This document shows, in pieces, positions 22,026 through 32,989 of a stretch of DNA of 64,000 bases. Source of the stretch: Phocoena phocoena (taxonomy: Eukaryota > Chordata > Mammalia > Artiodactyla > Phocoenidae). Positions within the stretch are counted from its first letter, which is position 1, and every line of letters begins with the position of its first letter. The position numbers were made by a program, and so were the translations under genes. The stretch covers positions 43,443,158-43,507,157 of the forward strand of contig NC_089224.1 in NCBI RefSeq assembly GCF_963924675.1. Direction: 5' to 3'. A model generated the notes under the pieces. That model was given only the letters and a program-made list of their open reading frames with translations. It had not been told where the DNA came from and ran no database searches.

Positions 22026-22547
22026 ATATATTTTATTAATCATTGTTTTGATGTATTTGGATTTTGCAAGTGGCTCTTGTAGCTAAGGGATTTCTGTACA
22101 CCCCTGTAGCTAATCAGATTAAGGACACGAATGCTGTAGTGACAAACTAGCGTATGTATGAAAAGAGAAATGGAGAAGCTCTCCCTTACCAGCACTTGTA
22201 AGTAGCTGTTTATTTAACATAACAGCTTTAGACCTCTTTCCAACTGTGCTGTCCTCACTTCTGGTTACAAATGATGGACGTTAGATTGAAAATTGCATGA
22301 GAGATACTTAACAAGTGGACATCTTTCAAGGGACATCAGAATAAAGCACTTCAAAATTTACTTTATGGTACTTGAAGAAAGGTAGCATTGGTACAATATA
22401 TTGAAAGAGCCATAGCCACCAGAACCTTAAAAGACCTGTTCATTTTATAAAGAAGGAAAGGCAGACATCTATATCATTAATGGCACAGCAGGCTTTGCAT
22501 GTACAGGGGACAAGATAGGCTTTGCATAAACTCAGCGTACCCACACA

Positions 22548-22551
<4 letters not shown>
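22026..22551. other. Unassigned non-coding DNA
   Basis: No repeat or gene recognised. Confidence 0.35.

Positions 22552-22582
<31 letters not shown>
22552..22582. repeat. (TG)n microsatellite
   Basis: About 15 uninterrupted TG units. The VCVCVC start of the frame at 22551-22949 is this repeat. Confidence 0.97.
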
Positions 22583-22584
<2 letters not shown>

Positions 22585-22764
22585 TTCTGGTTTATTTCTG
22601 TCCTGTACTTCATAGGGTACAGATAGTGGTAACTACTAGTCTCAAACTTTGGTTCTTTTCAGAAAACCACACAGATCCCAGGAAGCTCGATGAGATCACT
22701 TTTCATTCTGATATAGTCCTTCCTAGACAGTCATCTTGTGGTAGTGCCTTTTGCTACAGAAATA

Positions 22765-22905
22765 CCTTTTTCATTTTCATATCCTTTTTGCTGTGCCTTC
22801 TTTACTACTTGTCTGTTTTGTTCACTGTTACATCTCCAGCACCCAGCACCCTGCCTACCACAGAGAATACATTCAGTGTTTGTGGAATATATACAAGCGT
22901 GAGCA
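22765..22905 (+). mobile_element. L2 LINE 3' end
   Basis: Forward L2 tail: tactacttgtctgttttgtt cactg, ttacatctccagcacccagc accctgcc, then gaatacattcagtgtttgtg gaata. Confidence 0.7.
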
Positions 22906-23919
22906 AGGTGACTGGAGATGACAGGGGTTGGGGAAGTCTTAACATTTAAACAGAAGATGGGACTTGGGATAAAATGTGAAGGTTGGTTAGATGTGAGTAC
23001 GTAAAGAGGAGCAAAAGTATTGCAGGTGGGGAATGGAACACACCCCGGGCTTAAATCTAGGCGTCAGGAATGATTTCAGGATGTTTTCAGAACAGTAAGG
23101 AGAAGCTGGGAAGATAGGCTGGCAACATGGAAGATGTGTTTCATGGCCGAGTACTGCTTTCGGATGCCAAGCATGAATATAAGTATGGAAAATTCATTTA
23201 AAGTTTTAGGATAGCCTTCTTTTAACTCAAAAGTCATTGTATAATGTCTTTTGTGGGTTAGTTTTACTAGTTATGACCACACACTTTCATTCCTTTTAGC
23301 CTGTATGGTCATCTGCATTAAATTCTCATTAATACTACACATGTAAAACCAGACTATAAGAGCATTTATTGGTTTTATGTTCCCAAAGAAAAGAATAGAA
23401 ATTCATTTGTCACTCAGCCATTGTACTTTCCCATTCCTAGACCCAGGACAGAAGATTCTTAGGAGTCAAGAAGTATTTCCTGGGACGGATGTGGTTATGT
23501 CAGACACAATTTTCGTGCTTCCGCATGGACCAGCGTTCAGTCACTTGGGTTCTGGGGTGTCCATTCCTGGGGAGAGCTGGAGGAGCAGGGCTGGGTCTAA
23601 GACATCATTCTGATGGATGTAAAGCCAGCTGCAGTGGCCCCAATCTTTGTGGGGACCCAGATGTTTTATGGTCCCATCTCCCTGCTGCCCACCAACTCCT
23701 TATGTTCAGAGAAAAAGAAGCTTTTCATCGGTCACTCTCCCATAAAGCACTTACTTGTCAAGTCAGGGGTCTTATCTCTCTGCCTTATTTCCTTCTTACC
23801 CAGAAGCAAAGGAGTAGGTAGTCTGTCTGCCTCAGCTCAGCTATCTTGTCTCTCTTAGGGAGACTAATTTAATAAATCAGAACATTCTTCCACCTCAGAC
23901 CTGTTTTCCAGCAATTAAT
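22906..23919. other. Unassigned non-coding DNA
   Basis: 22925-23160 is purine-rich and could be reversed L2, but landmarks are too weak. Overlapping frames at 23377-23613, 23489-23821 and 23613-23858 share no protein-like feature. Confidence 0.35.
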
Positions 23920-24125
23920 AACAATAATTACTAATATGTATTTAGTCATTACTAAATGCTTAGAAGCACACTAAATACTTTACCTGAGTTATTTAATTTA
24001 TTCTCCAAGAACCAGGTATTTTTATGATTCTTAGATCAAGAGACTGTGCCTTGAGAGTTAGGGAACGTGCCCAGTCTTACAGAGCCAGTGAGTGACAGGG
24101 TTATCTGTGGATTCATGGTATGTTT
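23920..24125 (-). mobile_element. MIR SINE
   Basis: Reverse MIR: tactaaatgcttagaagcac, gagttatttaatttattctc, agagttagggaacgtgccca, cagagccagtgagtgacagg. Confidence 0.75.
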
Positions 24126-24266
24126 TGATCCAAACTACAGTCACTATCTAATGCTAGCCTTTGCCTCCATTTTTGAAGGGAATGATTCTCATATTTAGGC
24201 TAAAATCTTCTTCATGGTTTTCTGTTGGGCCTCCAAGTTTAGACAGTCACAGACCTAACTTTAAGA

Positions 24267-24277
24267 GAGATCTTTGG
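24267..24277. repeat. Target-site duplication, left copy
   Basis: gagatctttgg, repeated at 24491-24501 on the other side of the SINE. Confidence 0.9.
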
Positions 24278-24490
24278 GGCTTCCCTGGCGGTGCAGTGGT
24301 TGAGAGTCCGCCTGCTGATGCAGGGGACGCAGGTTCGTGCCCCGGTCCGGGAGGATCCCACATGCCGCGGAGCGGCTGGGCCCGTGAGCCGTGGCCACTG
24401 GGCCTGTGCATCCGGAGCCTGTGCTCCGCAACGGGAGAGGCGGTGGCAATGAGAGGCCCGCATACAGAAAAAAAAAAAAAGAAAAAGAGG
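24278..24490 (+). mobile_element. CHR SINE, full length
   Basis: Head ggcttccctggcggtgcagt, B-box region ggttcgtgccc, body and A-tail with interspersed G. The 11-bp duplication gagatctttgg flanks it. The A-box region carries changes (ggcggtgcagtgg) relative to sister copies. Frames 24161-24571 and the reverse ones here are SINE translations. Confidence 0.95.
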
Positions 24491-24501
24491 GAGATCTTTG
24501 G
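24491..24501. repeat. Target-site duplication, right copy
   Basis: gagatctttgg, identical to the left copy. Confidence 0.9.
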
Positions 24502-24554
24502 CAGGGATTATTCAGGTAGAACTAGGAACACTACAAGAATGTGGTGGTCTCAGT

Positions 24555-24745
24555 ACCCACTTACCCGATGACCTGGGCTCAAATCCCAGTGTACCGTTTA
24601 CTAGCTCTGTGACTTACACCTGATTTCTCATCTGTAAAAATTGGGATAATACTTACTTCTCAAGGGATGTGAGGCTTAATTAAGATACTATGTGTAAAGT
24701 ACATAGTATTGGCACACGTAAGAACTCTGTAGATTCTATTAATAA
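24555..24745 (+). mobile_element. MIR SINE
   Basis: Forward MIR: gacctgggctcaaatcccag, tactagctctgtgacttaca, ctcatctgtaaaaattggga taatactta, ggcttaattaagatactatg. Confidence 0.85.
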
Positions 24746-25329
24746 TTTCCTCCAAAGTGTACACAGTTTGAATTGACAAAGATGGAACCATTTTCCTAGT
24801 TCGAGGGTGTGCACTGCCTCACCTTTTTTTCTGTCTCTGAAAGCATATGTTGGAGTGCTTGGTGGTCTAGGTAATAAAGGAATGAAGCAGAGTGGACAGG
24901 TGCTTCTAACCTGGAGAAGAGACTGCAGGACTGACTGAATAAATGTATTGTCATATACTTGTGGGAGGAAATTTTAAAATAGAGTGTATGTGGAAGCTGA
25001 AGTTAAAAGAGGGGTGATAAAGTGCTGAAAGGACTTCTTTGTGAACCCTGACCTTCTCTGGCAATGCTCTTATACTTTTAGAGTCACAGAGCAATTGGTA
25101 GTTGCAGGACAGCCGGGAGCATCTACCCTCCCAGTGCACATACACACACAGTTGTGCATACAGTTTTGCGGTTCACAGAAACATCCTGTAAAGCCCATTC
25201 ATGTGTTTGCTCTCAGGCTATTATAAAGGCCTGTGGGGCACTGATGATTCTTTCCCCTCAGGAGCCTTCCTCAGTGGTGATGAGGGAATTGGAGGTTGAA
25301 GATTGAGGAGGAGTTTTGTAGTTAAAAAA
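24746..25329. other. Unassigned non-coding DNA
   Basis: No repeat or gene recognised. Confidence 0.35.
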
Positions 25330-25640
25330 TAGGTGTTCTGGGCCCAAGATGGAGCTGCTCTTGCCTGAGTGCTACTTCAGCAAACTGAAACTTAGATAAC
25401 TTTCATGTCCCTGTAAGTGCTCTCCTTGACCAGAAACGCAGTATATCCAGCCAGCGAACCCCCAGACACCAAGCCAGCTCTGGGCTCTATACTTACGTCC
25501 TTTTTCCTTATTCTTTATCCTGTGAAAGCTTCCTGCCTCCTGTCCCATTTTGCAATTCTCTGGCCCCTTGGGGATGGAGACTGCCCACTTCATGAAGTGT
25601 CAAAGTTTGTTTATATCACCTAAATTGTCATCTTTAGTCA
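25330..25640. other. Possible LTR-like segment
   Basis: The stretch beginning gggcccaagatggagctgct has an LTR-like composition (a catggagctgc-type PBS-distal element, pyrimidine-rich end), but no family assignment is possible. Frames on both strands (25372-25593 and 25417-25623) are of equal length and neither is convincing. Confidence 0.25.
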
Positions 25641-26110
25641 TTTTTAACAGAGGGGAGGTCATAGCAGTAAAGGGGATTTCATGGATGAACTTAAGAAAGA
25701 GTGAAAGTGAATGGTGGGGTGTCCTAGGGAATAGAAAACAGGCTAAGACTAGATGAAGAATGTTTTTGATATCGTGTGAAGGAATTTTGTCTCATCCTTA
25801 TGTCTGGCCATCCTCAGAGGATTACAGGCCTGGGATGGGGCAAATCAGGGGGTGGGGAGGTCATCTCGATGTCCCTACCAGAGCTGTAACTGGAGTAGCT
25901 ACATGTTATGATTTATATATAAGGTTTGGTGTGGATTAAGGATTTTATAACTTTAATGTATTGGAACAAAATCTGTTATAGGCAGAAGAGACCCAAGAAA
26001 ATTTTAAGACAAGGAATTGATGTGAGGCAGTATTTGAAAAGATAATGCTGGCAACAAGACTCAACCAGGATACCAGTCAGGAAGCCAGGATGAGTCTTGC
26101 CTCTGGATCC
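25641..26110 (-). mobile_element. Possible L2 LINE, antisense
   Basis: Weak reversed L2 landmarks: gtgaaggaattttgtctcat, then aaggaattgatgtgaggcag, then aagataatgctggcaacaag and gataccagtcaggaagccag. The order fits the L2 antisense segment with gatcactctggctgctgtg, but divergence is large. Confidence 0.4.
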
Positions 26111-26114
26111 ACAC

Positions 26115-26315
26115 TGTCCTGTTGTGCGGTGGTGGAAATGCCTCACAACTGTGCTGTCCAGGAAAGAAGCCACTAGCCACATGTGGCTGTTGAACCCTTG
26201 AAATGTGGCTGGAGTTATGGAGGAAGTGGATTTGTAATATTACTTTTAATTAGTGTAAATTTGAATAGCTATGTCAGGCTGATGCCTACCATATCGGACA
26301 GTCCAACTCTAGATG
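26115..26315 (-). mobile_element. MER5-type hAT MITE
   Basis: The centre agccactagccacatgtggc tgttgaaccc and tgaaatgtggctggagtta are MER5A/B hallmarks. The terminal parts aactgtgctgtccaggaaa and the opposite atcggacagtccaactctag correspond to the terminal inverted repeats (cagtgctgtccaatagaa). Confidence 0.8.
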
Positions 26316-26485
26316 GATGGTCTACGTCCCGAAAGGATGCAGCCCTCCCTACACCTTGATTTTAGCCCACTGAGACCTGTGTCAGACTTTAGACCTGTGG
26401 AGCTGTAAGATAATACATTTCTATTGTTTTAAGCCACTAAGTTCATGATAATTTGTTATGGCAGCAATAGAGAAGTATTAATTAT
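26316..26485 (+). mobile_element. MLT1-type LTR, 3' fragment
   Basis: The piece accttgattttagcccactg, agctgtaagataatacattt ctattg, ttttaagccactaagttcat and gttatggcagcaatagagaa follows the MLT1 3' end (cttgatcttggacttccca, gtgagaaataaatttctgttg, aagccacccagt, ttatagcagcc). Confidence 0.75.
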
Positions 26486-26739
26486 AACCCTCAAATGGCA
26501 TCATTAAAAGGGCTTTCGGACAAACGTTATTTCAGTTTGCAAGCTGCCAACTGAGACAGTTTTTTCCTTTTCGGAATTATGTTTCTTTTCTGGTGATCTA
26601 AGTAGTCTATGGTCATTACATAAAATTTGGAGAAAACACAGGACATTATAAAGAGGAAGAAAGCAAGTAACTATGTCTTCCTTTCTGGAAGTTGATACTA
26701 ATAATTGGATATATTCCCTCTTAGTTTTGTATTCATATT

Positions 26740-26905
26740 TTTATGATGGTGGAGATAATAATGAGCTTAGAGTTGTTGAATGACTATTATGTGCCAGGCC
26801 CTGTTCTAAACATTTTTCTTATACTAAGTCAGTTAATCCTCATTGCAATCTGTGAGATAGGCGGTTTTCCCACTACACAGATAAACCAACTGAGGCAAGA
26901 AGGTA
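26740..26905 (-). mobile_element. MIR SINE
   Basis: Reverse MIR: tgaatgactattatgtgcca ggccctg, cagttaatcctcattgcaat, ttcccactacacagataaac, aactgaggcaagaagg. Confidence 0.82.
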
Positions 26906-27019
26906 CATATACGTGTATGATACATTGTATATCTGTATAGGACATTGCAGAGCAGCGCATCTGTCTCAGGCACTAAATTTCAGGGCACGGCTTAATCCTA
27001 TGCTATACTGCCTGTATTC

Positions 27020-27029
27020 TGAATATAAC
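27020..27029. repeat. Target-site duplication, left copy
   Basis: tgaatataac, repeated at 27233-27242. Confidence 0.88.
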
Positions 27030-27232
27030 TTTGTTTTTTTTTGGGTTCGCGAGCCTCTCACTGTTGTGGCCTCTCCCGTTGCGGAGCACAGGCTCCAGAC
27101 GCGCAGGCTCAGCGGCCATGGCTCACAGGCCTACTGCTCCACGGCATGTGGGATCTTCCCGGACTGGGGCACGAACCCGTGTCCCCTGCATTGGCAGGCG
27201 GACTCTCAACCACTGCGCCACCAGGGAAGCCC
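27030..27232 (-). mobile_element. CHR SINE, full length
   Basis: A short reversed A-tail precedes gttcgcgagcctctcactgt, then tggcctctcccgttgcggag, through gcgccaccagggaagccc. The duplication tgaatataac flanks it. The usual gcggtacgc next to the tail is altered to gggttcgc. Frames 26913-27392 and 27031-27270 are SINE translations. Confidence 0.95.
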
Positions 27233-27242
27233 TGAATATAAC
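27233..27242. repeat. Target-site duplication, right copy
   Basis: tgaatataac, identical to the left copy. Confidence 0.88.
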
Positions 27243-28434
27243 ATTTTTAATCTTGATTTTTTTCACTTAACCCTTTTAAAGATTTTCTCATGTTCTTTGC
27301 AACTTCTCTGTGCAAACATGGATAGCACAAGTGTTACCCTTTTGGGGCCACATTTATGCCAAAATAATTACAGTGACCTTTCTTATCATTGAAAAGAAGC
27401 GTATTGGAAATAGAAATCCTTCTGCTTAAAGGTGAAATTAGCAGGATGCTACTTATGATTGGAGGTGAGGGATGGGGGCAAGTGTCAAGTAAATTTGTAA
27501 AGTCATTTACTTGGAACTTGAAGTTAGTTTTCCTTTAGAATAATGTGATCCATTATTGGATTTTCACCAGCACCCCTTTCCCACATGCCTGTTTTTCATA
27601 TAATGGAACTACTAAATGTTGTCAGTCCATCGAGATTTATCCCAAGAACTTGTGTGTGATGGAAAGAAAATGTTCCCCAGCTGCAAAATTAGTGTAAAAT
27701 TGATCAGAACAGAGATATGCAAAGTTATCTTTAAAAATTCAATATAGAATCTGGGCCTCTAAGATGTTATCCAGAAAAGGAAGACATAAGTCAGAAACTT
27801 CTTTGTCAGCCCTGGGAGAACTGAGAAAAGGGCGCCTGGGAGATCCACCGACAGGACCCAGGGAAGCACTGCACATGGTGGAGGGAGCTTTATTTAGCTG
27901 ATGACCTCTGAAGGGACTGGCCTCTTTGCAAGACAGATGCATCAGGTTATTTTAGGCGATGCAGTTAACATCAGCTCACTGTCTTATTTGCATTTCCACC
28001 CAACAATTTCTGGTTAAAATTTGGCTTCCTAAATAGGCCTACCTACAGGGAGAGATTTCTCTGGCCATGCTGCCACAAGTATTATTGGCCTGTCACAGTT
28101 ATATTTATCATTGTAAAGTAAAAGATGAGGATGACAGTTCTATAAATGTTTCCTAAGTTCAGTTAAATCAAATATACCTCTCAGGTATGGGTCCATTCTG
28201 ACAGTCAGTCCCTGAACCAGGGGCTCACCAGGTAGCCTGGGTCTTCACCTCGCTTCATCCCCTTTGACTTTTCATTGGTCAAGCTTAGGCTCCAGTGTTA
28301 TTTAAGCAATTGCAGTGTAGATTTGTAATAAAACAATAGGAAAAATACAGTTGTGGTCTTAGTAATTACTGCAAAAGGATGGTAAGGTGCAATAAGAACA
28401 GTTTAATTAGAGAAGGATGTAGATGCTTCTGCTC
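27243..28434. other. Unassigned non-coding DNA
   Basis: 27245-27400 has an old L1-3'-UTR-like flavour (tttttcacttaaccctttta) but is too weak to call. The remainder shows no recognised element. Confidence 0.35.
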
Positions 28435-28690
28435 ATAATGATGAATAACATTAATCGGGGACTTAAAAATGGGTCAGGCATTGTATTATGCACTTTAAAT
28501 GAATTATTTCATTTACTCCTAACAACTCCCTGAAGAAGGTACATTAGTAAATACAGTTTACCACCGGGAAAATTGAGGATGTGTAAGTCTAATGACTCAT
28601 CCAAGGCTAGACATTCAGTAAGTGTAGAGCCAAGTTTACAAGTCCAGGCAGCATGAGTCTTTGCTCAAACTCTTAGGCATAATGCTCCAT
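28435..28690 (-). mobile_element. MIR SINE
   Basis: Reverse MIR: aaaatgggtcaggcattgta, tttcatttactcctaacaac, ccgggaaaattgaggatgtg, ccaaggctagacattcagta. It runs nearly the full length of the family. Confidence 0.8.
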
Positions 28691-28801
28691 GAAGGGGCTG
28701 AAAGGAGGCTGTGGAAGAGAAGCTAAGGGGAACTTGCATTTCAGCTTCAGGAGCTGATGTTACTGGTTTCTGTTTAAACTTTCTTCTTTGTGATCCAGGT
28801 A

Positions 28802-29279
28802 TAGGCAGACCTCGGAGATATTGCTGGTTGAGTTCCAGACTGCGGCAATAAAGGGAATATCGTAATAAAGTGAGTCACAAGAGTATTTTGGTTTCCCAGT
28901 CCATCTAAAAGTTATGTTTACACTATCCTATAGTCTATTAAGTGTAGCATTATGTCTTTAGAAAACAATGTACATACCTTAACTAAAAAACACTTTATTG
29001 CTAAGAAATGCTAACCATCATCTGAGCCTTCAATAGGTTGTAATCTTTTTTGCAGTTATAACATCAAAGATCACTGATCACAAATCACCATAACAACCAT
29101 AAGAATAATGAAAATGTTTGGAATATTTGGAGAATTACCAGAATGTGGCACAGAGACAGGACGTGAGCAAATGCTGTTGGAAAAATGGTGTCGATAGCCT
29201 TGCTCGACACAGGGTTGTCACAAACCTTGTTTGTAAAAAGTACAATATCTTCGAAGTGCGATAAAGCGAGGTAAGCCTG
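28802..29279. mobile_element. Tigger1-type pogo MITE
   Basis: A 478-bp non-autonomous DNA transposon flanked by TA on both sides (28800-28801 and 29280-29281). The left end aggcagacctcggagatatt g and the right end gcgataaagcgaggtaagcc t are the family's inverted ends. Internal landmarks include gttatgtttacactatccta, ggtgtcgatagccttgctcg and cacagggttgtcacaaacct. It lacks the transposase-coding middle, as an internal-deletion derivative should. The reverse frame 29085-29324 is not a transposase. Confidence 0.85.
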
Positions 29280-29281
29280 TA

Positions 29282-30589
29282 TATCATTAGTTTTTCCTAC
29301 CGACCAATCAGGGTTCGATTCCATTCTTGGCTCACCACTTAGAGAGGAGAGGATCTTCTAAGAGAACTAGATAAGAATTGAAAGGGACTGGGGCATAGTG
29401 ATGAAGAAGGGGTCAAAGAAGATACATGTGTACAGAAAAGATTGCCAGATAAAAAATTAAACAAGCAGTGGACATGGAAGAACGGGAAAGCCAGGTTTAA
29501 TGGCCAATTATAACCTTTTTGAGGAAGAAAAAAAGAGTGGATCAGACGTCAGTTACTTGAAAACTCTTTGTTTCTGTTTGGCTAGGCGGTGAGGGGTAAG
29601 AGAAGCATGCTCAGCTGCCCATCAGTCTGTATGTTCCCTGGTTTGTAACTGCAAGTCACTGCTATTGCCTTTGAGCTCTGGAACTGTTTTATTGCTTTTA
29701 TAAACTACTAGCTATCTTCTTTTAGGGGGAAATAACAGATGGTCATGCTGGAAGTGAGCTTTTTATCTGAATCTTCAAAACCTTTTTGTACACAATTTAT
29801 GAGGTTCACTTCTTTGCAAATTCAGTGCTTTCTTGTAGCTTTTCCTTTTGAGATGAGCCACAAGAGCCTCATTTTTGTTGGGCATTGCCTATTAGTGGCA
29901 AAACTCCTTTCTTATTTAATCAGCTTCTCCAAAGGAATAAGGCTGAGTCCAGATACATTCTATTTATAAGGGTGAAAAGATTTTGGCGGTCTGACTAAAA
30001 ATAACACGTGGAATCTGCCACCTGGGTCTCTCTTCCATATTCATCTTGTATTTTTATGCTTTTTGCTCATGGAGTTCAAGCTCACAGGTCAGCCCCTGTG
30101 CGTGTGGAAGAGATTTGACTGGGTCAAGTGTTCGCGGCTGAGGTATGGAGACCACGGCAGTACTGCCGAGAGGCTGACCCCAACCTGGCCAAGTGGTTGC
30201 GGGGCAAGGCTGATGTAGCCCCAGATCTTGGTCATTTTGGGTTCAGAATGTATAGAGGATTGTTGCACACATTCTGTGTTGAGTGGAAAAATAGGAGTAA
30301 AATAGTATTGCCTGTGAAAAAACCCTAGGAAATGGTATATTTTTTCATAATTACTAAAAATCTACGAGATAGTTGGATATACACTAGGCTCAGAAAACAA
30401 CCAACCAAACCAAATCAAAATCAACTTTGCAGAGTTAAGCCTATTCAGAGCTCATTTTGTTCTACAGGCTTATTTCCCAAATCACTTGGAATTAATACTG
30501 TTCTGATTTATTATTCAGATCCCTGAGTCGACCAGAGATACTCGTAGCCAGCTTTTGTGCAATCTCTGAATACTGCCTAGGCTTAAGGA
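29282..30589. other. Unassigned non-coding DNA
   Basis: No repeat recognised. A small CpG-containing patch at about 30100-30230 carries a 66-codon frame (30128-30328) that I cannot match to a protein. Confidence 0.35.
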
Positions 30590-30795
30590 TGGCAGGATAG
30601 TTTAGTGGCTAAGAACACAGGCTCTGGAGTCAAGGTCTGGGTATCATCATCTGGGGTCTGTCACTTACAGGCTGTGTGACTTTGGGTTAATTACTCAGGT
30701 TCTTTAAGCCCTTCAGTTTTTCTCAACTGCGAAATAGACATAACAAGTATTGCCAGGGTTGTTATGAGGATGAGGTTATACACATAAACAAGCAC
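30590..30795 (+). mobile_element. MIR SINE, near full length
   Basis: Forward MIR including the tRNA-like head: gatagtttagtggctaagaa cacaggctctggagtc, then cacttacaggctgtgtgact ttgggttaa, then aactgcgaaatagacataac and gggttgttatgaggatgagg. Confidence 0.9.
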
Positions 30796-30810
30796 ATATA
30801 CACCCACATA

Positions 30811-31020
30811 GACTTGACCCTTGGAGGCAGGGGGTGCCAACCCTCCAGGCAATTGAAAATCTGCATATAACTTTACAGTCTGCCCTCTTTATATGTGATT
30901 CTGTGCCCACAGATTCAACCAACTTCAGATCAGATAGTACTGTTATTCGTATTTGGTGAAAAAAATCTTCGTATAAGTGGACCCAGGCAGTTCAAACTTG
31001 TGTTGTTCAAGGATCAACTG
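30811..31020. mobile_element. Palindromic Tigger-type MITE
   Basis: A 210-bp element flanked by TA at 30809-30810 and 31021-31022. The left end gacttgacccttggaggcag and right end tgttgttcaaggatcaactg form the inverted ends. The inside (ttgaaaatctgcatataact, then gattcaaccaacttcagatc, then cttcgtataagtggaccc) is itself roughly palindromic. The family is Tigger2-like by memory; the TA target is direct evidence for Tc1/mariner-pogo type insertion. Confidence 0.8.
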
Positions 31021-31024
31021 TATA

Positions 31025-31083
<59 letters not shown>

Positions 31084-31108
31084 CATAACATATATGTGTG
31101 TGTATAAA
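31021..31108. repeat. Compound (TG)n(TA)n microsatellite
   Basis: About 10 TG units followed by about 16 TA units, then a second short TATG/TGTG patch. It begins exactly at the TA flank of the adjacent MITE. The IYIYIY frames on both strands are this repeat. Confidence 0.95.
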
Positions 31109-31759
31109 GTGCTTGCATATAGAGTACATGCACAGTAAATCACAGCTGTGTTGTTGTTCAGTTGCAGACTTTGCTCCTGTGTTGTCTTTGTGAAGGAAGA
31201 AATACTGTTCTCAGTGTTGGGTACTGCTTGGTTTAATTATTTTGGCTTAAGAGAGAGGGCTAAGTCTATGGTAAAAAACCCAAAAATCTCTTCTGGAAAC
31301 TATCCTATTTTGGAGGATCGTGAAGGCTCTGAGAAGTCCTGCATTAAAGAAACCTATTTAAATTCTTATATGTGGAATATTCCCAAAATGATTTGATCAC
31401 TAAAACCATTTTTTTCCAGTTATACCTATTAACATCCTGTGGATCCACTGCTCTGCAAACCCAGCAAACACACTTTAGGAAATTCTGATTAGCTGATATA
31501 GCCATGGTCTTGAACATAGAAATGTGTATCTGAATTCTTATTCTATACTTTCTGGCTCTGTGTCTCTGGTATAGCACTGAACTTGACTCTCTCCTATCAA
31601 TTAAAACTCAGCTTGGATATTATCAGCTCCAGGACCGTCAGCCCCCAGATAACTGGGTAAGAAACACTTCCTGTATGTGCTCATGATCAGTGCCGTGAAA
31701 AGCCATATTAGAACCTGAGGCAAAAGAAAAAATCAGTTAACCTGATACTGTCTTCATTT
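31109..31759. other. Unassigned non-coding DNA
   Basis: No repeat or gene recognised. Confidence 0.35.
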
Positions 31760-31965
31760 AAAATGAAGTTCCTCACTTGTCTCACCCTCTTCCTGGCCCT
31801 GCTCATAATGCCATGAACATGCATCTCTCATACTATAATAATTTATTTATATATGTCTCCACAAATAGACAGAAAGCTCCTGGTGGGTCAAGACAATGCC
31901 TTATTAATCTTTATATCTGTGACACTTAGCTCAGCGCTGGCACAAAGTCAGTTTTCAACAATGTG
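31760..31965 (+). mobile_element. L2-like LINE 3' fragment
   Basis: Forward landmarks: cttgtctcaccctcttcctg, agacagaaagctcctggtgg gtc, caatgccttattaatcttta and agctcagcgctggcacaaag. This is the L2/L3 tail pattern. It stops just before the next L2 fragment, so the two may be pieces of different copies. Confidence 0.6.
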
Positions 31966-31974
31966 TTTCAGACT

Positions 31975-32385
31975 AGAATGCTCTTCCCCTAGAGATCTAC
32001 TCCCTCACTTCCTTTGTGTTTCTGCTTAAATATCATCATCAGAGAGGCCTTTCACTTCCTTTGTGTTTCTGCTTAAATATCATCATCAGAGAGGCCTTTC
32101 CTGTAAAGTGGTATCACCCTCACTAGCACCTAGGTATGTATCCCTTATGTCATTTAATTTTTCTTCATAGCACTTATCATGATCTGACATCTTTTTGTTT
32201 ATTTTTTTATTGTGTATCTCTCTTGACTTAAACCTTGGTCTAGCAGTGTCTTGGTCTGTTTTTTCATTTCTGCATCTCCAGTGCCTAGAAAAATAGTACC
32301 AGGTACATAACAGATAATAAATATTGGCTGAGTAAATAAATTACTGAATCAATAAAGGAATGGATGAATGAATATCTTTTTCCTT
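31975..32385 (+). mobile_element. L2 LINE 3' end
   Basis: Forward L2: aatatcatcatcagagaggc ctttc, gtcatttaatttttcttcat agcacttatcatgatctg, tttctgcatctccagtgcct, and the end aataaatattggctgag plus gaatggatgaatgaat. It carries an internal perfect tandem duplication (next entry). Confidence 0.88.
32006..32099. repeat. Perfect 47-bp tandem duplication
   Basis: Copy 1 at 32006-32052 and copy 2 at 32053-32099 are identical base for base (starting cacttcctttgtgtttctgc, ending agagaggccttt). L2 normally has this segment once. Identity of the copies inside a strongly diverged element shows the duplication is recent, or an assembly error. Confidence 0.97.
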
Positions 32386-32392
32386 CATTGCC

Positions 32393-32528
32393 TTTCTGGC
32401 AAATGGGAATAATGCAACCTATCTCATCTGCTAATAGCATTAAATAAGAATGTGCGTAAGGTGCCACTTAATGTAGTGCTTTGTGCGCTGGTGGTATTTA
32501 GTAAATGTTTGCTAGATAAATCTGAATC
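32393..32528 (+). mobile_element. MIR SINE, 3' half
   Basis: Forward MIR: ggcaaatgggaataatgcaa cctatctcat, agcattaaataagaatgtgc, tggtatttagtaaatgtttg. It directly follows the L2 tail. Confidence 0.75.
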
Positions 32529-32799
32529 TAGCTGAAGGTGAATGGAAAATGGTAATTCATGTGAGGGTTTTAGGGGACTAACGATAACTTCTGTGCCAGA
32601 GTTTTCTAATACTACAAAGAGAATGCTAGATACCATGGTGTCATTTATTGAGTGGTAATTTTATAAACAGAATATTAATGAAACAAGAGTCACATTCCTT
32701 CTTTAAAATAGAGTGTATGTTTAATCAGAGACCGAGATAATGGTTTTTCATCTTATGGCTCCTGTTATTGGACAGTCTCATGGGACGACCTTAGGTATT

Positions 32800-32970
32800 G
32801 GGGTCCCAGCGTCTGAGCTTGAATTCTGGCTCTGCCCTTTAGTGAGGGTGGGTAATTTCAGATAAGTCATTTACCCTCTTGTTGAGCCTTAGCTTCTTCA
32901 TTTGTAGGAGAACATCATTATAAATAGCTATAGCTCAGATTTGATATAAGAATCACGTGTGCTCATTTTA
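32800..32970 (+). mobile_element. MIR SINE
   Basis: Forward MIR: gagcttgaattctggctctg ccctttagtg, gataagtcatttaccctctt, agcttcttcatttgtaggag. Confidence 0.8.
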
Positions 32971-32989
32971 TAAAACAGTGAGTGTTCGT

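Noticed and set aside
24161..24571. 136-codon forward ORF
   Set aside because: Most of it is a CHR SINE read through, and the same peptide pieces ([23 protein letters not shown]) recur at 50.1, 55.0, 59.1, 61.1 and 63.2 kb.
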